A stretch of 64,000 nucleotides of DNA, taken from NCBI RefSeq assembly GCF_021800405.1, contig NZ_CP084550.1, positions 1-64,000 on the forward strand, read 5' to 3'. The notes under the pieces were generated by a model that was given only the letters and a program-made list of their open reading frames with translations, made no database searches and was not told the origin of the DNA. Positions 8,381-17,260 of this stretch are shown piece by piece (the stretch's first letter is position 1; every line of letters starts with the position of its first letter). This stretch comes from Arthrobacter sp. FW306-07-I. Its GTDB lineage: Bacteria; Actinomycetota; Actinomycetes; Actinomycetales; Micrococcaceae. Position numbers and translations under genes: made by a program.

Positions 8381-11059
8381 ATGAGCGACGAAACACCCGA
8401 GAATCCCGCCCCCGAGGCCGGAACTCCGGACACCGTTCTTGAAGGCGACGTTCTGATCGACCGCGTGGAGCAGGTGGACCTGCAGACGGAAATGCAGCGT
8501 TCCTACCTGGACTACGCCATGGCCGTCATCGTGGGCCGTGCCCTCCCCGACGTCCGGGACGGCCTCAAGCCCGTACACCGCCGCGTGCTCTACGCGATGT
8601 TCGACGGCGGCTACCGCCCGGACCGTTCCTTCAACAAGTGTGCCCGCGTGGTGGGCGAGGTCATGGGCCAGTACCACCCGCATGGTGACACCGCGATCTA
8701 CGACGCCCTGGTGCGCCTGATCCAGGACTGGACCATGCGGTACCCGCTCGCGCTGGGTCAGGGCAACTTCGGCTCGCCGGGCAACGACGGTGCCGCGGCG
8801 CCCCGGTACACCGAGACCAAGATGGCCCCGCTGGCCATGGAGATGGTCCGGGACATCGACGAGGAAACGGTCGATTTCCAGGACAACTACGACGGCAAGA
8901 ACCAGGAACCCACCATCCTGCCGGCCAGGTTCCCCAACCTGCTGGTCAACGGTTCGTCCGGCATTGCCGTGGGCATGGCCACCAACATCCCGCCACACAA
9001 CCTGCGGGAAGTGGCCGACGGCGTGCAGTGGTACCTGGCCAACCCTGAGGCCAGCCGTGAGGAGCTCCTTGAGGAGCTGCTGGTTCGGGTCAAGGGCCCC
9101 GATTTCCCCACCGGTGCGACCATCCTGGGGCACAAGGGCATCGAGGACGCCTACCGGACCGGTCGCGGTTCCGTCACCATGCGCGCCGTGGTTGCCGTGG
9201 AGGAGCTGCAGGGACGCACCTGCCTGGTGGTCACGGAACTTCCATACCAGGCCAATCCGGACAACCTGGCCATCAAGATCGCCGAACTGGTCAAGGACGG
9301 CAAGATCCAGGGCATCGCGGACCTTCGGGACGAGACGTCCGGCCGCACCGGCCAGCGGCTGGTCATCGTGTTGAAGCGTGACGCCGTGCCCAAGGTGGTG
9401 CTGAACAACCTCTACAAGCACACCGAGCTGCAGAGCAATTTCTCTGCCAACATGCTGGCCATCGTGGACGGCGTGCCGCGCACCCTGAGCCTCGACGCGT
9501 TCATCCGCCACTGGGTGACGCACCAGATGGACGTCATCGCGCGCCGTACCAGGTACCGGCTGCGCAAGGCGGAGGAAGAGGCCCACATCCTGCGGGCCCT
9601 CCTGAAGGCACTGGACATGCTGGACGAGGTCATCGCCCTTATCCGCGCCTCCAGCACCACCGAGGCCGCACGTGACGGGCTGATGGAACTGCTCGACATC
9701 GACGAGATTCAGGCGCGTGCCATCCTCGACATGCAGCTGCGCCGCCTGGCTGCCCTGGAACGCCAGCGGATCCAGGAAAAGCATGCTGAACTTGAGGCCA
9801 TGATCACCGAGTACAAGGAAATCCTTGGCTCCGAAGAGCGCCAGCGCGGGATCATCAGCACCGAGCTGGGCGAAATCGTGGACAAGCATGGCGATGACCG
9901 GCGCACCAGGATCCTCATGGGCTTCGACGGCGACATGTCCATGGAAGACCTGATCCCCGAAGAGGAGATGGTGGTCACCATCACCCGCGGCGGCTACGTC
10001 AAGCGGACCCGCAGCGACAACTACCGGTCGCAGCAGCGCGGCGGCAAGGGCATTAAGGGTGCCCAGCTGCGCGGCGACGACGTGGTGGAACACTTCTTCG
10101 TCACCACCACCCACCACTGGCTGTTGTTCTTCACCAACCTGGGCCGCGTTTACCGTGCCAAGGCGTACGAGCTGATGGAAGCGGGCAGGGACGCCAAGGG
10201 CCAGCACGTTGCCAACCTGATGGCGTTCCAGCCCGATGAACATATCGCCCAGGTCCTGGACCTGAAGGACTACCAGCAGTCGCCGTACCTGGTCCTGGCC
10301 ACCAAGAGGGGACTGGTAAAGAAGACCAGGCTGGAGGACTACGACACCAACCGTTCGGCCGGCGTCATCGCGATCAACCTGCGTGATGGCGATGAATTGG
10401 TCTCCGCGCAGCTCGTCTCGGAAACCGACGATCTTTTCCTGGTGTCCCGCAAGGGCCAGTCGATCCGGTTCACGGCAACCGACGATGCGCTGCGTCCCAT
10501 GGGACGTGCGACGTCCGGCGTCACCGGCATGAAGTTCCGCGAGGACGACGAACTGCTGGCCGCCGACGTGGTCACCGACGGTTCGTTCGTGTTCATCGTC
10601 ACCGAGGGCGGCTATGCCAAGCGCACGGCGGTGGAGGAATACCGCCTGCAGGGGCGCGGTGGCCTGGGGATCAAGGTAGGCAAGTACCAGGAGGAACGCG
10701 GCCACCTGGTGGGCGCACTCATCGTCCAGGAGGAGGATGAAGTACTGGTGGTCATGGAGGGCGGCAAGGTTGTCCGGTCTTCCGTTGCCGGTGTTCCCGC
10801 AAAGGGACGCGACACCATGGGCGTCATCTTCGCAAAACCGGACAAGAATGACCGGATCATCGAGGTGGCACGCAACAGCGAACGCGGCCTCGAGGAGGAA
10901 GAATCCGGCGGTGATGACGTAACGTTGGCTGAAGATGGCGGTACCGCTGGGGAATCCGCCGCGCCAGCAATGGCAGAAGAATCACCGGCCGTAGAGTCAG
11001 AGGACGCCTCGGGCGACGCTGAGCCGAACGAAGACAACACGGAGGTAACGAGTGAGTAA
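8381..11059 (+). CDS. gyrA: DNA gyrase subunit A
   Basis: GyrA is the DNA-cleaving and rejoining subunit. The 892-residue protein has the winged-helix/tower domain with catalytic Tyr143 in APRYTE, then the C-terminal beta-pinwheel with the GyrA box [10 protein letters not shown]. In the quinolone-resistance region [10 protein letters not shown], Thr104 occupies the place of E. coli Ser83 and Asp108 that of Asp87. The last 60 or so residues are a very acidic tail (EEEESGGDD, then a Glu/Asp/Ala/Ser-rich stretch) beyond the pinwheel. The start is ATG at 8381 after GGAAAATAAAG. It overlaps the next gene by 8 bp. Confidence 0.97.
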   Translation: MSDETPENPAPEAGTPDTVLEGDVLIDRVEQVDLQTEMQRSYLDYAMAVIVGRALPDVRDGLKPVHRRVLYAMFDGGYRPDRSFNKCARVVGEVMGQYHPHGDTAIYDALVRLIQDWTMRYPLALGQGNFGSPGNDGAAAPRYTETKMAPLAMEMVRDIDEETVDFQDNYDGKNQEPTILPARFPNLLVNGSSGIAVGMATNIPPHNLREVADGVQWYLANPEASREELLEELLVRVKGPDFPTGATILGHKGIEDAYRTGRGSVTMRAVVAVEELQGRTCLVVTELPYQANPDNLAIKIAELVKDGKIQGIADLRDETSGRTGQRLVIVLKRDAVPKVVLNNLYKHTELQSNFSANMLAIVDGVPRTLSLDAFIRHWVTHQMDVIARRTRYRLRKAEEEAHILRALLKALDMLDEVIALIRASSTTEAARDGLMELLDIDEIQARAILDMQLRRLAALERQRIQEKHAELEAMITEYKEILGSEERQRGIISTELGEIVDKHGDDRRTRILMGFDGDMSMEDLIPEEEMVVTITRGGYVKRTRSDNYRSQQRGGKGIKGAQLRGDDVVEHFFVTTTHHWLLFFTNLGRVYRAKAYELMEAGRDAKGQHVANLMAFQPDEHIAQVLDLKDYQQSPYLVLATKRGLVKKTRLEDYDTNRSAGVIAINLRDGDELVSAQLVSETDDLFLVSRKGQSIRFTATDDALRPMGRATSGVTGMKFREDDELLAADVVTDGSFVFIVTEGGYAKRTAVEEYRLQGRGGLGIKVGKYQEERGHLVGALIVQEEDEVLVVMEGGKVVRSSVAGVPAKGRDTMGVIFAKPDKNDRIIEVARNSERGLEEEESGGDDVTLAEDGGTAGESAAPAMAEESPAVESEDASGDAEPNEDNTEVTSE

Positions 11060-11723
11060 TTCCGACTCATTTCCCAAGCCGAACAGTACTGTTCCCGACG
11101 GGAACCGGCCTTCAGCGGCACCCCGCGTGAACGCCCCCGTACGTCCGCAGCAGCGCCCGGCGGCCCCCGCCGGTGCGCCGGGCCAGCGGCCCGCCGTCCC
11201 CGGTCAGCGCCCGCAGCAGGGTGACCGCCCTGTGCAGCCCGGCCAGCGCCCCCTCCAGGGCCAGCAGGGGCAGCGCCCGGCACCGGCAGGACAGCGCCCT
11301 GCGCAGGGATCCTCCGGCCAGGGGACGCCCGGCCTGGTCAAGCCGGCTCCCAAGGCCAAGGTCCGCCGCGCGCGCCTTCTGGTCAGCAAGGTGGATCCTT
11401 GGTCCGTCCTGAAAATGGCGTTCCTGCTCTCCGTGGCACTGGGCATCGTCACCGTGGTGGCCGCCATCGTCCTCTGGACTGTCCTGGACCTGACCGGAAT
11501 CTTCGACCAGGTGGACAGCCTCCTCGGCACGCTCGCCGGCTCTGAAAGCGGCGGTTTTGAACTGAAGAAGGTTGCCTCGCTGGGACAGGTGGCCTCGTTC
11601 GCCACCATCATTGCCGTGGTCAACGTTGTCCTGCTGACGGCACTGTCGATGCTTTCCGCCGTCCTCTACAACATCTCCGCCACCCTGGTGGGCGGTATTG
11701 GTGTCACCCTCACGGACGATTAG
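11052..11723 (+). CDS. DUF3566 membrane protein with GQRP repeats
   Basis: This 223-residue protein has a hydrophilic N-terminal half with five GQRP motifs and one GDRP between residues about 36 and 80, followed by a conserved C-terminal DUF3566 domain. Hydrophobic segments are near 116-140 ([21 protein letters not shown]) and 180-205. DUF3566 proteins follow gyrA in most actinobacteria (Rv0007 in M. tuberculosis) and their function is not established. The GTG start overlaps the gyrA stop, so it is translationally coupled to gyrase. Confidence 0.85.
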   Translation: MSNSDSFPKPNSTVPDGNRPSAAPRVNAPVRPQQRPAAPAGAPGQRPAVPGQRPQQGDRPVQPGQRPLQGQQGQRPAPAGQRPAQGSSGQGTPGLVKPAPKAKVRRARLLVSKVDPWSVLKMAFLLSVALGIVTVVAAIVLWTVLDLTGIFDQVDSLLGTLAGSESGGFELKKVASLGQVASFATIIAVVNVVLLTALSMLSAVLYNISATLVGGIGVTLTDD

Positions 11724-11758
11724 GAGGCCACTTCCGGCGGCTGCGGCCCGACGGAAAA

Positions 11759-11777
11759 GCCCGATTTGAGATCGGGC
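11759..11777 (+). terminator. Weak hairpin after the DUF3566 gene
   Basis: GCCCGAT (11759-11765) pairs with ATCGGGC (11771-11777) around a 5-base loop, 36 bp after the stop codon. It lacks a T-tract and its downstream arm overlaps the likely -35 element of the tRNA-Ile promoter. Confidence 0.35.
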
Positions 11778-11795
11778 CGGGGTGTGCTGTAAAGT
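11766..11795 (+). promoter_or_regulatory. Probable tRNA-Ile promoter
   Basis: TTGAGA (11766-11771) and TAAAGT (11790-11795) are spaced by 18 bp and resemble a primary-sigma promoter, about 25 bp before the mature tRNA. The -35 lies inside the preceding hairpin. Confidence 0.45.
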
Positions 11796-11820
11796 CATGT
11801 CTCGGCCCGATGAGGGATCG

Positions 11821-11894
11821 GGGCGTATAGCTCAGGCGGTTAGAGCGCTTCGCTGATAACGAAGAGGTCCCAGGTTCAAGTCCTGGTACGCCCA
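11821..11894 (+). tRNA. tRNA-Ile (GAT)
   Basis: A 74-base cloverleaf. The acceptor stem GGGCGTA/TACGCCC has discriminator A at 11894. The anticodon loop CTGATAA sits on stem CTTCG/CGAAG with anticodon GAT at 11855-11857. The T arm carries GGTTCAAGTCC. CCA is not encoded. A tRNA-Ile/tRNA-Ala pair after gyrA is typical of actinobacteria. Confidence 0.97.
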
Positions 11895-11964
11895 CGGAAC
11901 CTGTGCAGGTTTCAAACGGAGGTTTGGTCCGGTTCGTCCGGTACCTGGCCGGAACGGGGAGCAT

Positions 11965-12081
11965 GTGAAGAAGTTGCTTGTACTGGCAGCGGCAATCGCA
12001 GGCGTCCTTGTCTACCGGAAAGCACAGGAGTCCGAAGCCCGGAAAACAGTCTGGAGCAAGTCAACCGATACGGTTGATTAG
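11965..12081 (+). CDS. DLW-39 family small membrane protein
   Basis: A 38-residue open frame starts at GTG 11965 (MKKLLVLAAAIAGVLVYRKA) and ends at TAG 12079-12081. It has one hydrophobic N-terminal helix followed by a charged tail (QESEARKTVWSKSTDTVD). Proteins of this size and pattern between tRNA-Ile and tRNA-Ala are the actinobacterial DLW-39 family, of unknown function. GGAACGGGGAGC precedes the start. The tail has TVW where the family name motif is DLW. Confidence 0.75.
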   Translation: MKKLLVLAAAIAGVLVYRKAQESEARKTVWSKSTDTVD

Positions 12082-12128
12082 CCCGGACACCCGCTCCGGG
12101 AGCGGTCAGACGCTCCCCGGTTCTAGGG

Positions 12129-12134
12129 TATGAT
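12129..12134 (+). promoter_or_regulatory. Likely -10 element of tRNA-Ala promoter
   Basis: TATGAT lies 19 bases before the tRNA. A weak -35 (TCAGAC, 12106-12111) is 17 bp upstream. Confidence 0.45.
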
Positions 12135-12152
12135 GGACGGGTTGCTTCTTAT

Positions 12153-12228
12153 GGGGGCATGGCGCAATTGGTAGCGCACCTGCTTTGCAAGCAGGGGGTT
12201 CGGGGTTCGAGTCCCCGTGCCTCCACCA
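12153..12228 (+). tRNA. tRNA-Ala (TGC)
   Basis: The acceptor stem GGGGGCA pairs with TGCCTCC (with one G-T), the discriminator is A at 12225, and the CCA end is encoded at 12226-12228. The anticodon stem CCTGC/GCAGG carries loop TTTGCAA with anticodon TGC at 12186-12188. The T arm is GGGGTTCGAGTCCCC. Confidence 0.97.
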
Positions 12229-12233
12229 TAGGA

Positions 12234-12270
12234 AAGTCCCGGTCAGCGTATAACGCAGACCGGGACTTTT
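12234..12270 (+). terminator. Rho-independent terminator after tRNA-Ala
   Basis: AAGTCCCGGTC (12234-12244) pairs with GACCGGGACTT and runs into TTTTGCTTTTT. It lies between tRNA-Ala and the EamA gene. Confidence 0.85.
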
Positions 12271-12311
12271 GCTTTTTATCGTCGCCGGGAAACCAGTATC
12301 AGGGGGCTGCA

Positions 12312-13250
12312 GTGAACTTGCTCTTGGCGGCCCTGGGAGTGCTGGGTGTCGCTTCCTCGGGTCCCTTGATCGCGGCCACCCTTGGTGCCACCAGCGTCAG
12401 CGCCCTGGCCATCGCCTTCTGGCGCAATGCCATCGGTGCAGCCGTCATGGCCACGCCCACCCTGGTCCGGCAGCCCCGCCAGTTCGGCCGCATCACCGGC
12501 CGCGAGTTCCGCTGGTCAGCACTGGCCGCCGTCGCCCTTGCCCTGCACTTTGCCTGCTTCATCACATCCCTGCAGCTCACCTCCGTGGCTGCGGCCACGG
12601 CCTTGGTGTGCCTGCAGTCGGCCTGGATTGCGGTCTTCCAGCTTGTCCGCGGTACCCGGCACCGCTGGCAGGTACTGGTTGGCCTGGGCATCGCGTTCGG
12701 CGGCGTCGTGGCCATCACCGGCTTCGATCTGGGATCGTCCCCGCAAGCCCTCGTGGGTGACCTGCTGGCCATGGCCGGCGGTGCCTTGGCCGGCCTTTAC
12801 ACACTGGCCGGAGGCAAGGCACGGCAGAGCATGACCACTGGAACCTACACCACGCTCTGTTACGGCATGTGCGCGGCTTTGGTGGCCGTGCTGGCCCTGA
12901 TCGCAGGCCAGCCCCTCGCCGGCTTCGAACCTGCCGGGTGGCTCGGCATCGCCGCCATTACCGTCTGCGCGCAATTGGTGGGGCATACCGCCTTCAACCA
13001 CCTGCTGGCCACCATGAGCCCGCTCATCGTCTCCATGATCATCCTGCTGGAAATCCCCGGCGCGGCCCTGCTGGCGGCCGTGTTCCTGCACGAGACCCTG
13101 CCTGCAGGCACTTACGCCGGGCTCGGGCTGATCCTGGTGGGACTCGCCGTCGTGGTCCTGGGTCAAAGGAACGGCAGGGCCGGCAGGCGCGGGGCGGCGA
13201 CCCAGGAGGAGCCGCCGTCGGAACGCCTGGCCGAGCTGGGAACTGACTGA
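12312..13250 (+). CDS. EamA/DMT-family transporter
   Basis: This 312-residue integral membrane protein has about ten hydrophobic helices arranged as two EamA repeats, the fold of drug/metabolite and amino-acid exporters (RhaT/YdcZ type). The open frame extends back through the tRNA and terminator, so I choose GTG at 12312, preceded by AGGGGG, giving MNLLLAALGVLGVASSGPLIAA. The C-terminal tail is short and charged. The substrate cannot be inferred. It is a single gene, convergent with the following glycosyltransferase. Confidence 0.85.
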   Translation: MNLLLAALGVLGVASSGPLIAATLGATSVSALAIAFWRNAIGAAVMATPTLVRQPRQFGRITGREFRWSALAAVALALHFACFITSLQLTSVAAATALVCLQSAWIAVFQLVRGTRHRWQVLVGLGIAFGGVVAITGFDLGSSPQALVGDLLAMAGGALAGLYTLAGGKARQSMTTGTYTTLCYGMCAALVAVLALIAGQPLAGFEPAGWLGIAAITVCAQLVGHTAFNHLLATMSPLIVSMIILLEIPGAALLAAVFLHETLPAGTYAGLGLILVGLAVVVLGQRNGRAGRRGAATQEEPPSERLAELGTD

Positions 13251-13253
13251 GCG

Positions 13254-14129
13254 CTACTGGCCGCCGCGGCGCATCGGCTGTGCCGTGTTCACCGTGTGGA
13301 TGGCCCTAAGGAGCTTGGCCGGGAAATACACCGAGAAGAAGACCACCATGGGAGCCTTCAGCGCCATCTTCTTGACGTTGTGGGCCTTGTAAGTTCGGTC
13401 AAACCTGGTGACGTAGTAGCGGTAGTCGCGGGGTGAGTCCTCCAGCCGGCGTGCCGACATCCCCGACACCATCTGCGGCCAGTAGCGCACCGGTAGCTCA
13501 TGGTCGGCCAGGTGCAGGGACAAATCGATGTCCTCGTGCATCTCGTCCTTTTCGTCCCGGCAGGTCTCGTCGCGGATGGTCTCCCAGGCGCTGGCACGCA
13601 GGGCCATGTTGGAGCCGAAGAGGAAATGGTACTGGTGCTTGGCCAGCTTCAACATAAGCTGGCGCATTTTGTCGTCCGCCTTAAGCCCGAAGCGGCGCAT
13701 CGGCATGTCGTAATAAACCACGGGGCCGGTGGCGGCCTGGACAGACGGATCAGCGAACGCCTTCTGAACCTGTTCAACCCAGTCCGGTTCCACGATGGAG
13801 TCCGCGTCAATACGTCCCAGGATGTCCCCGGTGGCGCAGTTGAGCCCGAAGTTCCGGGTGGGGATAAGCCCCTGCTCCCGGTCCTGGGTCAGGAGGATGA
13901 TGGGGCTTTCCGGATATTCCAGCTGCATTTGACGGACGATGTCAGCGGTCCGGTCCTTCGAGAGGTTGTCCACCACGATGATCTCGTGGGCAGGAACGGA
14001 CTGATAGATGGCAGCGATGAGGCATTGGCGGATCACGCTCTCCTCGTTGTACGCCGGGATAACGATGGACACGCGGAGCTGTATGGCTGCGTCGTTCACG
14101 GCATCCCCAGAGGATCGGTTGGCTGGCAT
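13254..14129 (-). CDS. Family 2 glycosyltransferase
   Basis: This is a GT-A fold glycosyltransferase of about 291 residues. It shows VSIVIPAYNEE at the N-terminus, the nucleotide-binding DNLSKDRTADIV, and RIDADSIVEPDW, which carries the DxD metal site. The conserved MHEDIDLSLHLA is the acceptor-side acidic motif. Family 2 enzymes transfer sugars to polysaccharide or lipid acceptors. There is no obvious membrane-spanning segment, only a short hydrophobic stretch near the C-terminus (APMVVFFSVYF). The ATG at 14129, preceded by GAGG, is favoured over an upstream frame extension. It is convergent with the EamA gene. Confidence 0.85.
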   Translation of the reverse strand: MPANRSSGDAVNDAAIQLRVSIVIPAYNEESVIRQCLIAAIYQSVPAHEIIVVDNLSKDRTADIVRQMQLEYPESPIILLTQDREQGLIPTRNFGLNCATGDILGRIDADSIVEPDWVEQVQKAFADPSVQAATGPVVYYDMPMRRFGLKADDKMRQLMLKLAKHQYHFLFGSNMALRASAWETIRDETCRDEKDEMHEDIDLSLHLADHELPVRYWPQMVSGMSARRLEDSPRDYRYYVTRFDRTYKAHNVKKMALKAPMVVFFSVYFPAKLLRAIHTVNTAQPMRRGGQ

Positions 14130-14204
14130 TACCTCAAATCTAGCATCCGGCCTCTTCCTGCCGGGGACCGAGGGGCCGGTCCCGGAACCGGACCGTAGGC
14201 ACAA

Positions 14205-14237
14205 AAAAGGAGCTCCGCGTGAAACGGAGCTCCTTTT
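14205..14237 (-). terminator. Rho-independent terminator
   Basis: Stem AGGAGCTCCG/CGGAGCTCCT with a 7-base loop. On the minus strand it ends in TTTTTT. It closes the gene at 14267-15208, separating it from the downstream glycosyltransferase. Confidence 0.85.
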
Positions 14238-14266
14238 AGGTGCAGGCTTTTGTGCCGCGGGGAAAG

Positions 14267-15208
14267 CTAGGCCTGGCTGCTGCCCTTGTCATCCTTGGCG
14301 GCGCTCTGGGCACCTTCGGCAGCGTCGTCGGCCACATGCTTGGCCTTCTCGGCGGCGTCGGCAGACTTTTCCTTGACGGCCTCTGCTGCATCAGCGGTCT
14401 TGTCCGCCACGGCTTCCGCGGCCGTACCGGTTGCAGCCGCAGCATTGCCAGCGGCGTCTGCAGCAGTTTCCTTGACGTCGCTGACGGTGGTGGAGGGAAC
14501 GGGGGCGGGAGTGGGCGTGACCGGCGAAGGAGTCTTCCACGGGTCTTCCACCGGCTTGGATGCCTTCCAGGCTGCAACGCCGGCTGCCACGGCTGCGGCC
14601 ACCACGCCGAAGATCAGCCAGCCGCGCTTCTTCGGCTTTTCCGGCTGGGCCAACTGGACGTCCACCGCGCGGCCGGCGCCGGCCGCAGCGGCCTTGAGTT
14701 GGGCTCCAGTCGCCTGGGCCTGCTCCTGGATGGCGTTGATGAGTCCCACGTCCCCCAGCTTCTGAGCCACGGCGTCAACCCGCGCCGGAGTGCTTTCCAG
14801 GGTGCGGTGCACCGCTCCGGACGCCACGCCGATCTGGTCCGAGAGCTTGGGGAGGTACTCCACCACAACCCGGTCACGCGCATTCAGGACCACCGGGGTG
14901 GCCTTGTCCAATGCTTCGTGCAGCCTAGGGGATGCGCCTTCGACAACGTCGTTGATCCTGGGAGCCAACTGGGCCAGTCCGTCCTGGATCCGGGGAGTTA
15001 CGGTGGCAACACCGTCTGCCAGGTTATGGGCGGCAGACTTCAGGCCCTCCTGGATCTTGGGAGATGCAGTATCAAGGCTCTGCTGCAGGCGGGGAACAGC
15101 CCAGTCCACGGCAGCCTCCACCCGGGGAGCCGCCCAATCTTTGGCGTTTACCACCGCGCTGGTGACCGACTGCTCAAGGTCACGGGCAATACGATCCGAT
15201 TTCTTCAC
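14267..15208 (-). CDS. Proline-punctuated repeat protein with one membrane helix
   Basis: I do not recognise a named family. In the 313-residue protein, residues about 20-110 contain a run of 11- to 18-residue amphipathic units, each starting [A/S/T]-P-[R/K]-[I/V/L] (APRVEAAVDW, VPRLQQSLD, SPKIQEGLK, TPRIQDGLAQ, APRINDVVE, SPRLHEALD). A basic linker then leads to a single membrane helix (GWLIFGVVAAAVAAGVAAW, about 210-230), then a Pro/Thr/Val linker, then an Ala/Lys/Asp-rich tail of LEA-like type. The start is GTG 15208 after GGGAGGT. It resembles actinobacterial envelope or stress proteins. Function unknown. Confidence 0.75.
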   Translation of the reverse strand: MKKSDRIARDLEQSVTSAVVNAKDWAAPRVEAAVDWAVPRLQQSLDTASPKIQEGLKSAAHNLADGVATVTPRIQDGLAQLAPRINDVVEGASPRLHEALDKATPVVLNARDRVVVEYLPKLSDQIGVASGAVHRTLESTPARVDAVAQKLGDVGLINAIQEQAQATGAQLKAAAAGAGRAVDVQLAQPEKPKKRGWLIFGVVAAAVAAGVAAWKASKPVEDPWKTPSPVTPTPAPVPSTTVSDVKETAADAAGNAAAATGTAAEAVADKTADAAEAVKEKSADAAEKAKHVADDAAEGAQSAAKDDKGSSQA

Positions 15209-15363
15209 AACTACCTCCCGATTAATGTGACGGTTCTGTCGCTAGCCTACGTGCCCAGATCTTCACGGGCTATTCACTCTGCGGATTTTAGGGGGATTTC
15301 ACCCAGCGCGGAACTGACTGCGCAGCCGTGGCCGGCCCGAACCGGCATGGAAGAATGGGGCCT

Positions 15364-15909
15364 ATGACTGCCATCGCAACTGCAAAAGCAACCATCCACA
15401 CCAGCCTCGGCGACATCGTGGTTAACCTCTTCGGCAACCACGCGCCCAAGACGGTCAAGAACTTCGTGGGCCTTGCCACCGGCGAGCAGGCCTGGACCCA
15501 CCCTGAGACCGGCGAGGACAAGACCGGCACCCCGCTGTACAACGGAACCATCTTCCACCGCATCATCAAGGACTTCATGATCCAGGCGGGCGACCCCCTG
15601 GGCCGTGGAACCGGCGGGCCCGGCTACCGCTTCGACGACGAAATCCACCCGGAACTGAACTTCAACCAGCCCTACAAGCTCGCAATGGCCAACGCCGGCA
15701 TCCAGATGGGCAAGGGCACCAACGGTTCACAGTTCTTCATCACCACCATTCCCACGGACTGGCTCCAGGGCAAGCACACCATCTTTGGTGAGGTGGCTGA
15801 CGAAGAATCCAGGAAGGTCGTCGACGCCATCGAGGGCGTGCGCACCGGCATGGGCGACCGCCCGGTGGAAGACGTGACCATCAACAGCATCGACATCGAA
15901 CAGCTGTAA
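15364..15909 (+). CDS. Cyclophilin-type peptidyl-prolyl cis-trans isomerase
   Basis: This 181-residue cyclophilin catalyses proline isomerisation. It has FHRIIKDFMIQAGDP with the catalytic arginine, GTNGSQFFITT in the active-site groove, and KHTIFGEV. No signal peptide is evident, so it is probably cytoplasmic. I choose ATG at 15364 over upstream in-frame ATGs because the protein then begins MTAIATAKATIHTSLGDI and GGAAGAATGGGG precedes it. It sits 9 bp before the rhomboid gene, a common actinobacterial pair (compare PpiA and the rhomboid near Rv0009/Rv0110). Confidence 0.93.
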   Translation: MTAIATAKATIHTSLGDIVVNLFGNHAPKTVKNFVGLATGEQAWTHPETGEDKTGTPLYNGTIFHRIIKDFMIQAGDPLGRGTGGPGYRFDDEIHPELNFNQPYKLAMANAGIQMGKGTNGSQFFITTIPTDWLQGKHTIFGEVADEESRKVVDAIEGVRTGMGDRPVEDVTINSIDIEQL

Positions 15910-15918
15910 CGCTCCACC

Positions 15919-16797
15919 ATGAGTTACGGAATTCCGTCGGCTGAGCCGTCCGCCCAGGTTCCGGTCTGCCCCCGGCACCCGGACCGGCCGTCCTACGTGC
16001 GCTGCCAGCGCTGCGGGCGCCCGGCATGCCCCGACTGCCAGCGGGCGGCCGCCGTCGGATTCCAATGCGTTGACTGCGTCAACGAAACACAACGGGCGAC
16101 GCCGGAGGTACGGACCGTCTATGGCGGTGCCGTTGCCACTGGCAAGCCGTTGGTGACGTTCGGCATCATCGCAGCGTGCGTTGTTGTCTACGCGCTGCAG
16201 ATGCTCATTCCCGGCGACTGGGTGTACAAGCAGTTCGCCTACAACAACATCTTTGCCGCCCCGCAGTACGGGGCCTTCGAACCCTGGCGGATGATCACGT
16301 CAGCTTTCCTCCACTCGCCGGACTCGCTGCTGCACATCCTCCTGAACATGTACACGCTTTGGATCTTCGGGCAGGCCCTGGAACCGATCCTGGGCCGCGT
16401 TAGGTTCCTGGCGCTGTACCTTATCTCCGCGCTCGGCGGCTCTGTGGGCTACCTGCTGTTGAACCCCCTGCTGGTGCCCGGGCAGGGACTGGTGGGGCTG
16501 GTGGGCGCCTCCGGCGCCATCTTCGGCCTTTTCGGTGCCATGCTCCTGGTCCAGCGGCAGCGCGGCGGAGATACCCGCCAGTTGTGGGTCCTGATCGCCA
16601 TCAACGGCGTCATCGGTTTCCTGATCCCCCACATCGCCTGGCAAGCCCACCTGGGGGGCCTGATCACCGGCGCTCTGTGTGCCGCCGTCCTTGCCTACGC
16701 TCCGCGCGGGCGGCGGCGGGGCCTCATCCAGGCATTGGGCCTCGCAGCCGTGTTTGCGCTGCTTATCGCCGTGAGTTGGGTGCGCGTGTCTCTCTAG
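15919..16797 (+). CDS. Rhomboid intramembrane serine protease with N-terminal zinc finger
   Basis: A 292-residue protein. The N-terminal 55 residues carry a B-box-like zinc-binding cluster (CPRHPDRPSYVRCQRCGRP, then CPDC and CVDC). Six or seven hydrophobic helices follow. The catalytic pair is Ser198 in VGASGAIFG and His244 in QAHLGG, and the conserved LHILLNMYTLW and WRMITSAFLH loops are present. Rhomboids cleave membrane proteins within the bilayer. The zinc-finger fusion is common in actinobacterial rhomboids. It is probably co-transcribed with the cyclophilin. Confidence 0.93.
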   Translation: MSYGIPSAEPSAQVPVCPRHPDRPSYVRCQRCGRPACPDCQRAAAVGFQCVDCVNETQRATPEVRTVYGGAVATGKPLVTFGIIAACVVVYALQMLIPGDWVYKQFAYNNIFAAPQYGAFEPWRMITSAFLHSPDSLLHILLNMYTLWIFGQALEPILGRVRFLALYLISALGGSVGYLLLNPLLVPGQGLVGLVGASGAIFGLFGAMLLVQRQRGGDTRQLWVLIAINGVIGFLIPHIAWQAHLGGLITGALCAAVLAYAPRGRRRGLIQALGLAAVFALLIAVSWVRVSL

Positions 16798-16820
16798 CCC
16801 CCTCGAGCGTGCAGTACTCA

Positions 16821-16858
16821 GCGACTCCGGACCGGAAGGTGCGGAGTCGCTTTCTTTT
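16821..16858 (+). terminator. Rho-independent terminator after the rhomboid gene
   Basis: GCGACTCCG (16821-16829) pairs with CGGAGTCGC (16842-16850), followed by TTTCTTTT. Confidence 0.9.
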
Positions 16859-16867
16859 CCACAGCCC

Positions 16868-17016
16868 TTATCCACAGTGTTAATAACTTACAAAGGTGTA
16901 GTTCATGCACCAACCCCGGCGTTGACGGCTTGTACTGGCAAGCCTGCCTCGTGGGTCGGCCATTTCTCCACACCTGTGGATAACCTGTGGGGATATCGCT
17001 GTGTGTAAGTGGATAA
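16868..17016. repeat. DnaA-box module A
   Basis: First of three similar noncoding modules. In order: TTATCCACA (16868-16876), TGTTAATAA (16878-16886), TGTGGATAA (16975-16983), TGTGGGGAT (16986-16994) and AGTGGATAA (17008-17016). The first and third are perfect DnaA boxes. The module repeats 240-244 bp further on as module B, including the near-identical stretch TGTTAATAAcTtACAaAGgT. No gene is visible here. The sequence looks like origin DNA although it is 15 kb from oriC. Confidence 0.8.
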
Positions 17017-17095
17017 GCGGGGGATTCTGGACGCTGCTGTGGAAAAACGGGCCATATCCAGCCCCAAAGCCCCCGCGGCTGATCCCGGCGCAGAG

Positions 17096-17260
17096 TTATC
17101 GACAGCGATATACACAGTGTTAATAAGTCACAGAGTTGTAGTTCCCGAGCCGGATCAACCCGTGGGAGTAGGGCCAAAAGCCCTTCGCGGTGGGGATTTC
17201 CACTCTGTTTCCCACAGCTGTGGATAACTTGTGGGTATTGCGATGTTGGTAAGTGGATAA
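17096..17260. repeat. DnaA-box module B
   Basis: Imperfect tandem copy of module A. In order: TTATCGACA (17096-17104, one mismatch), TGTTAATAA (17118-17126), TGTGGATAA (17219-17227, perfect), TGTGGGTAT (17230-17238) and AGTGGATAA (17252-17260). Spacings match module A within a few bases. The DNA between A and B (17017-17095) holds TGTGGAAAA and nothing else recognisable. From 17261 to 17332 lies the leader of the next gene. Confidence 0.8.

Noticed and set aside
8306..10705. A 799-codon open frame antisense to gyrA
   Set aside because: It mirrors gyrA in GC-rich DNA, where stop codons are rare in opposite frames. Its sequence is low-complexity Gly/Val/His-rich and matches nothing.
12159..12311. 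Upstream extension of the EamA gene
   Set aside because: It would run through tRNA-Ala and its terminator.
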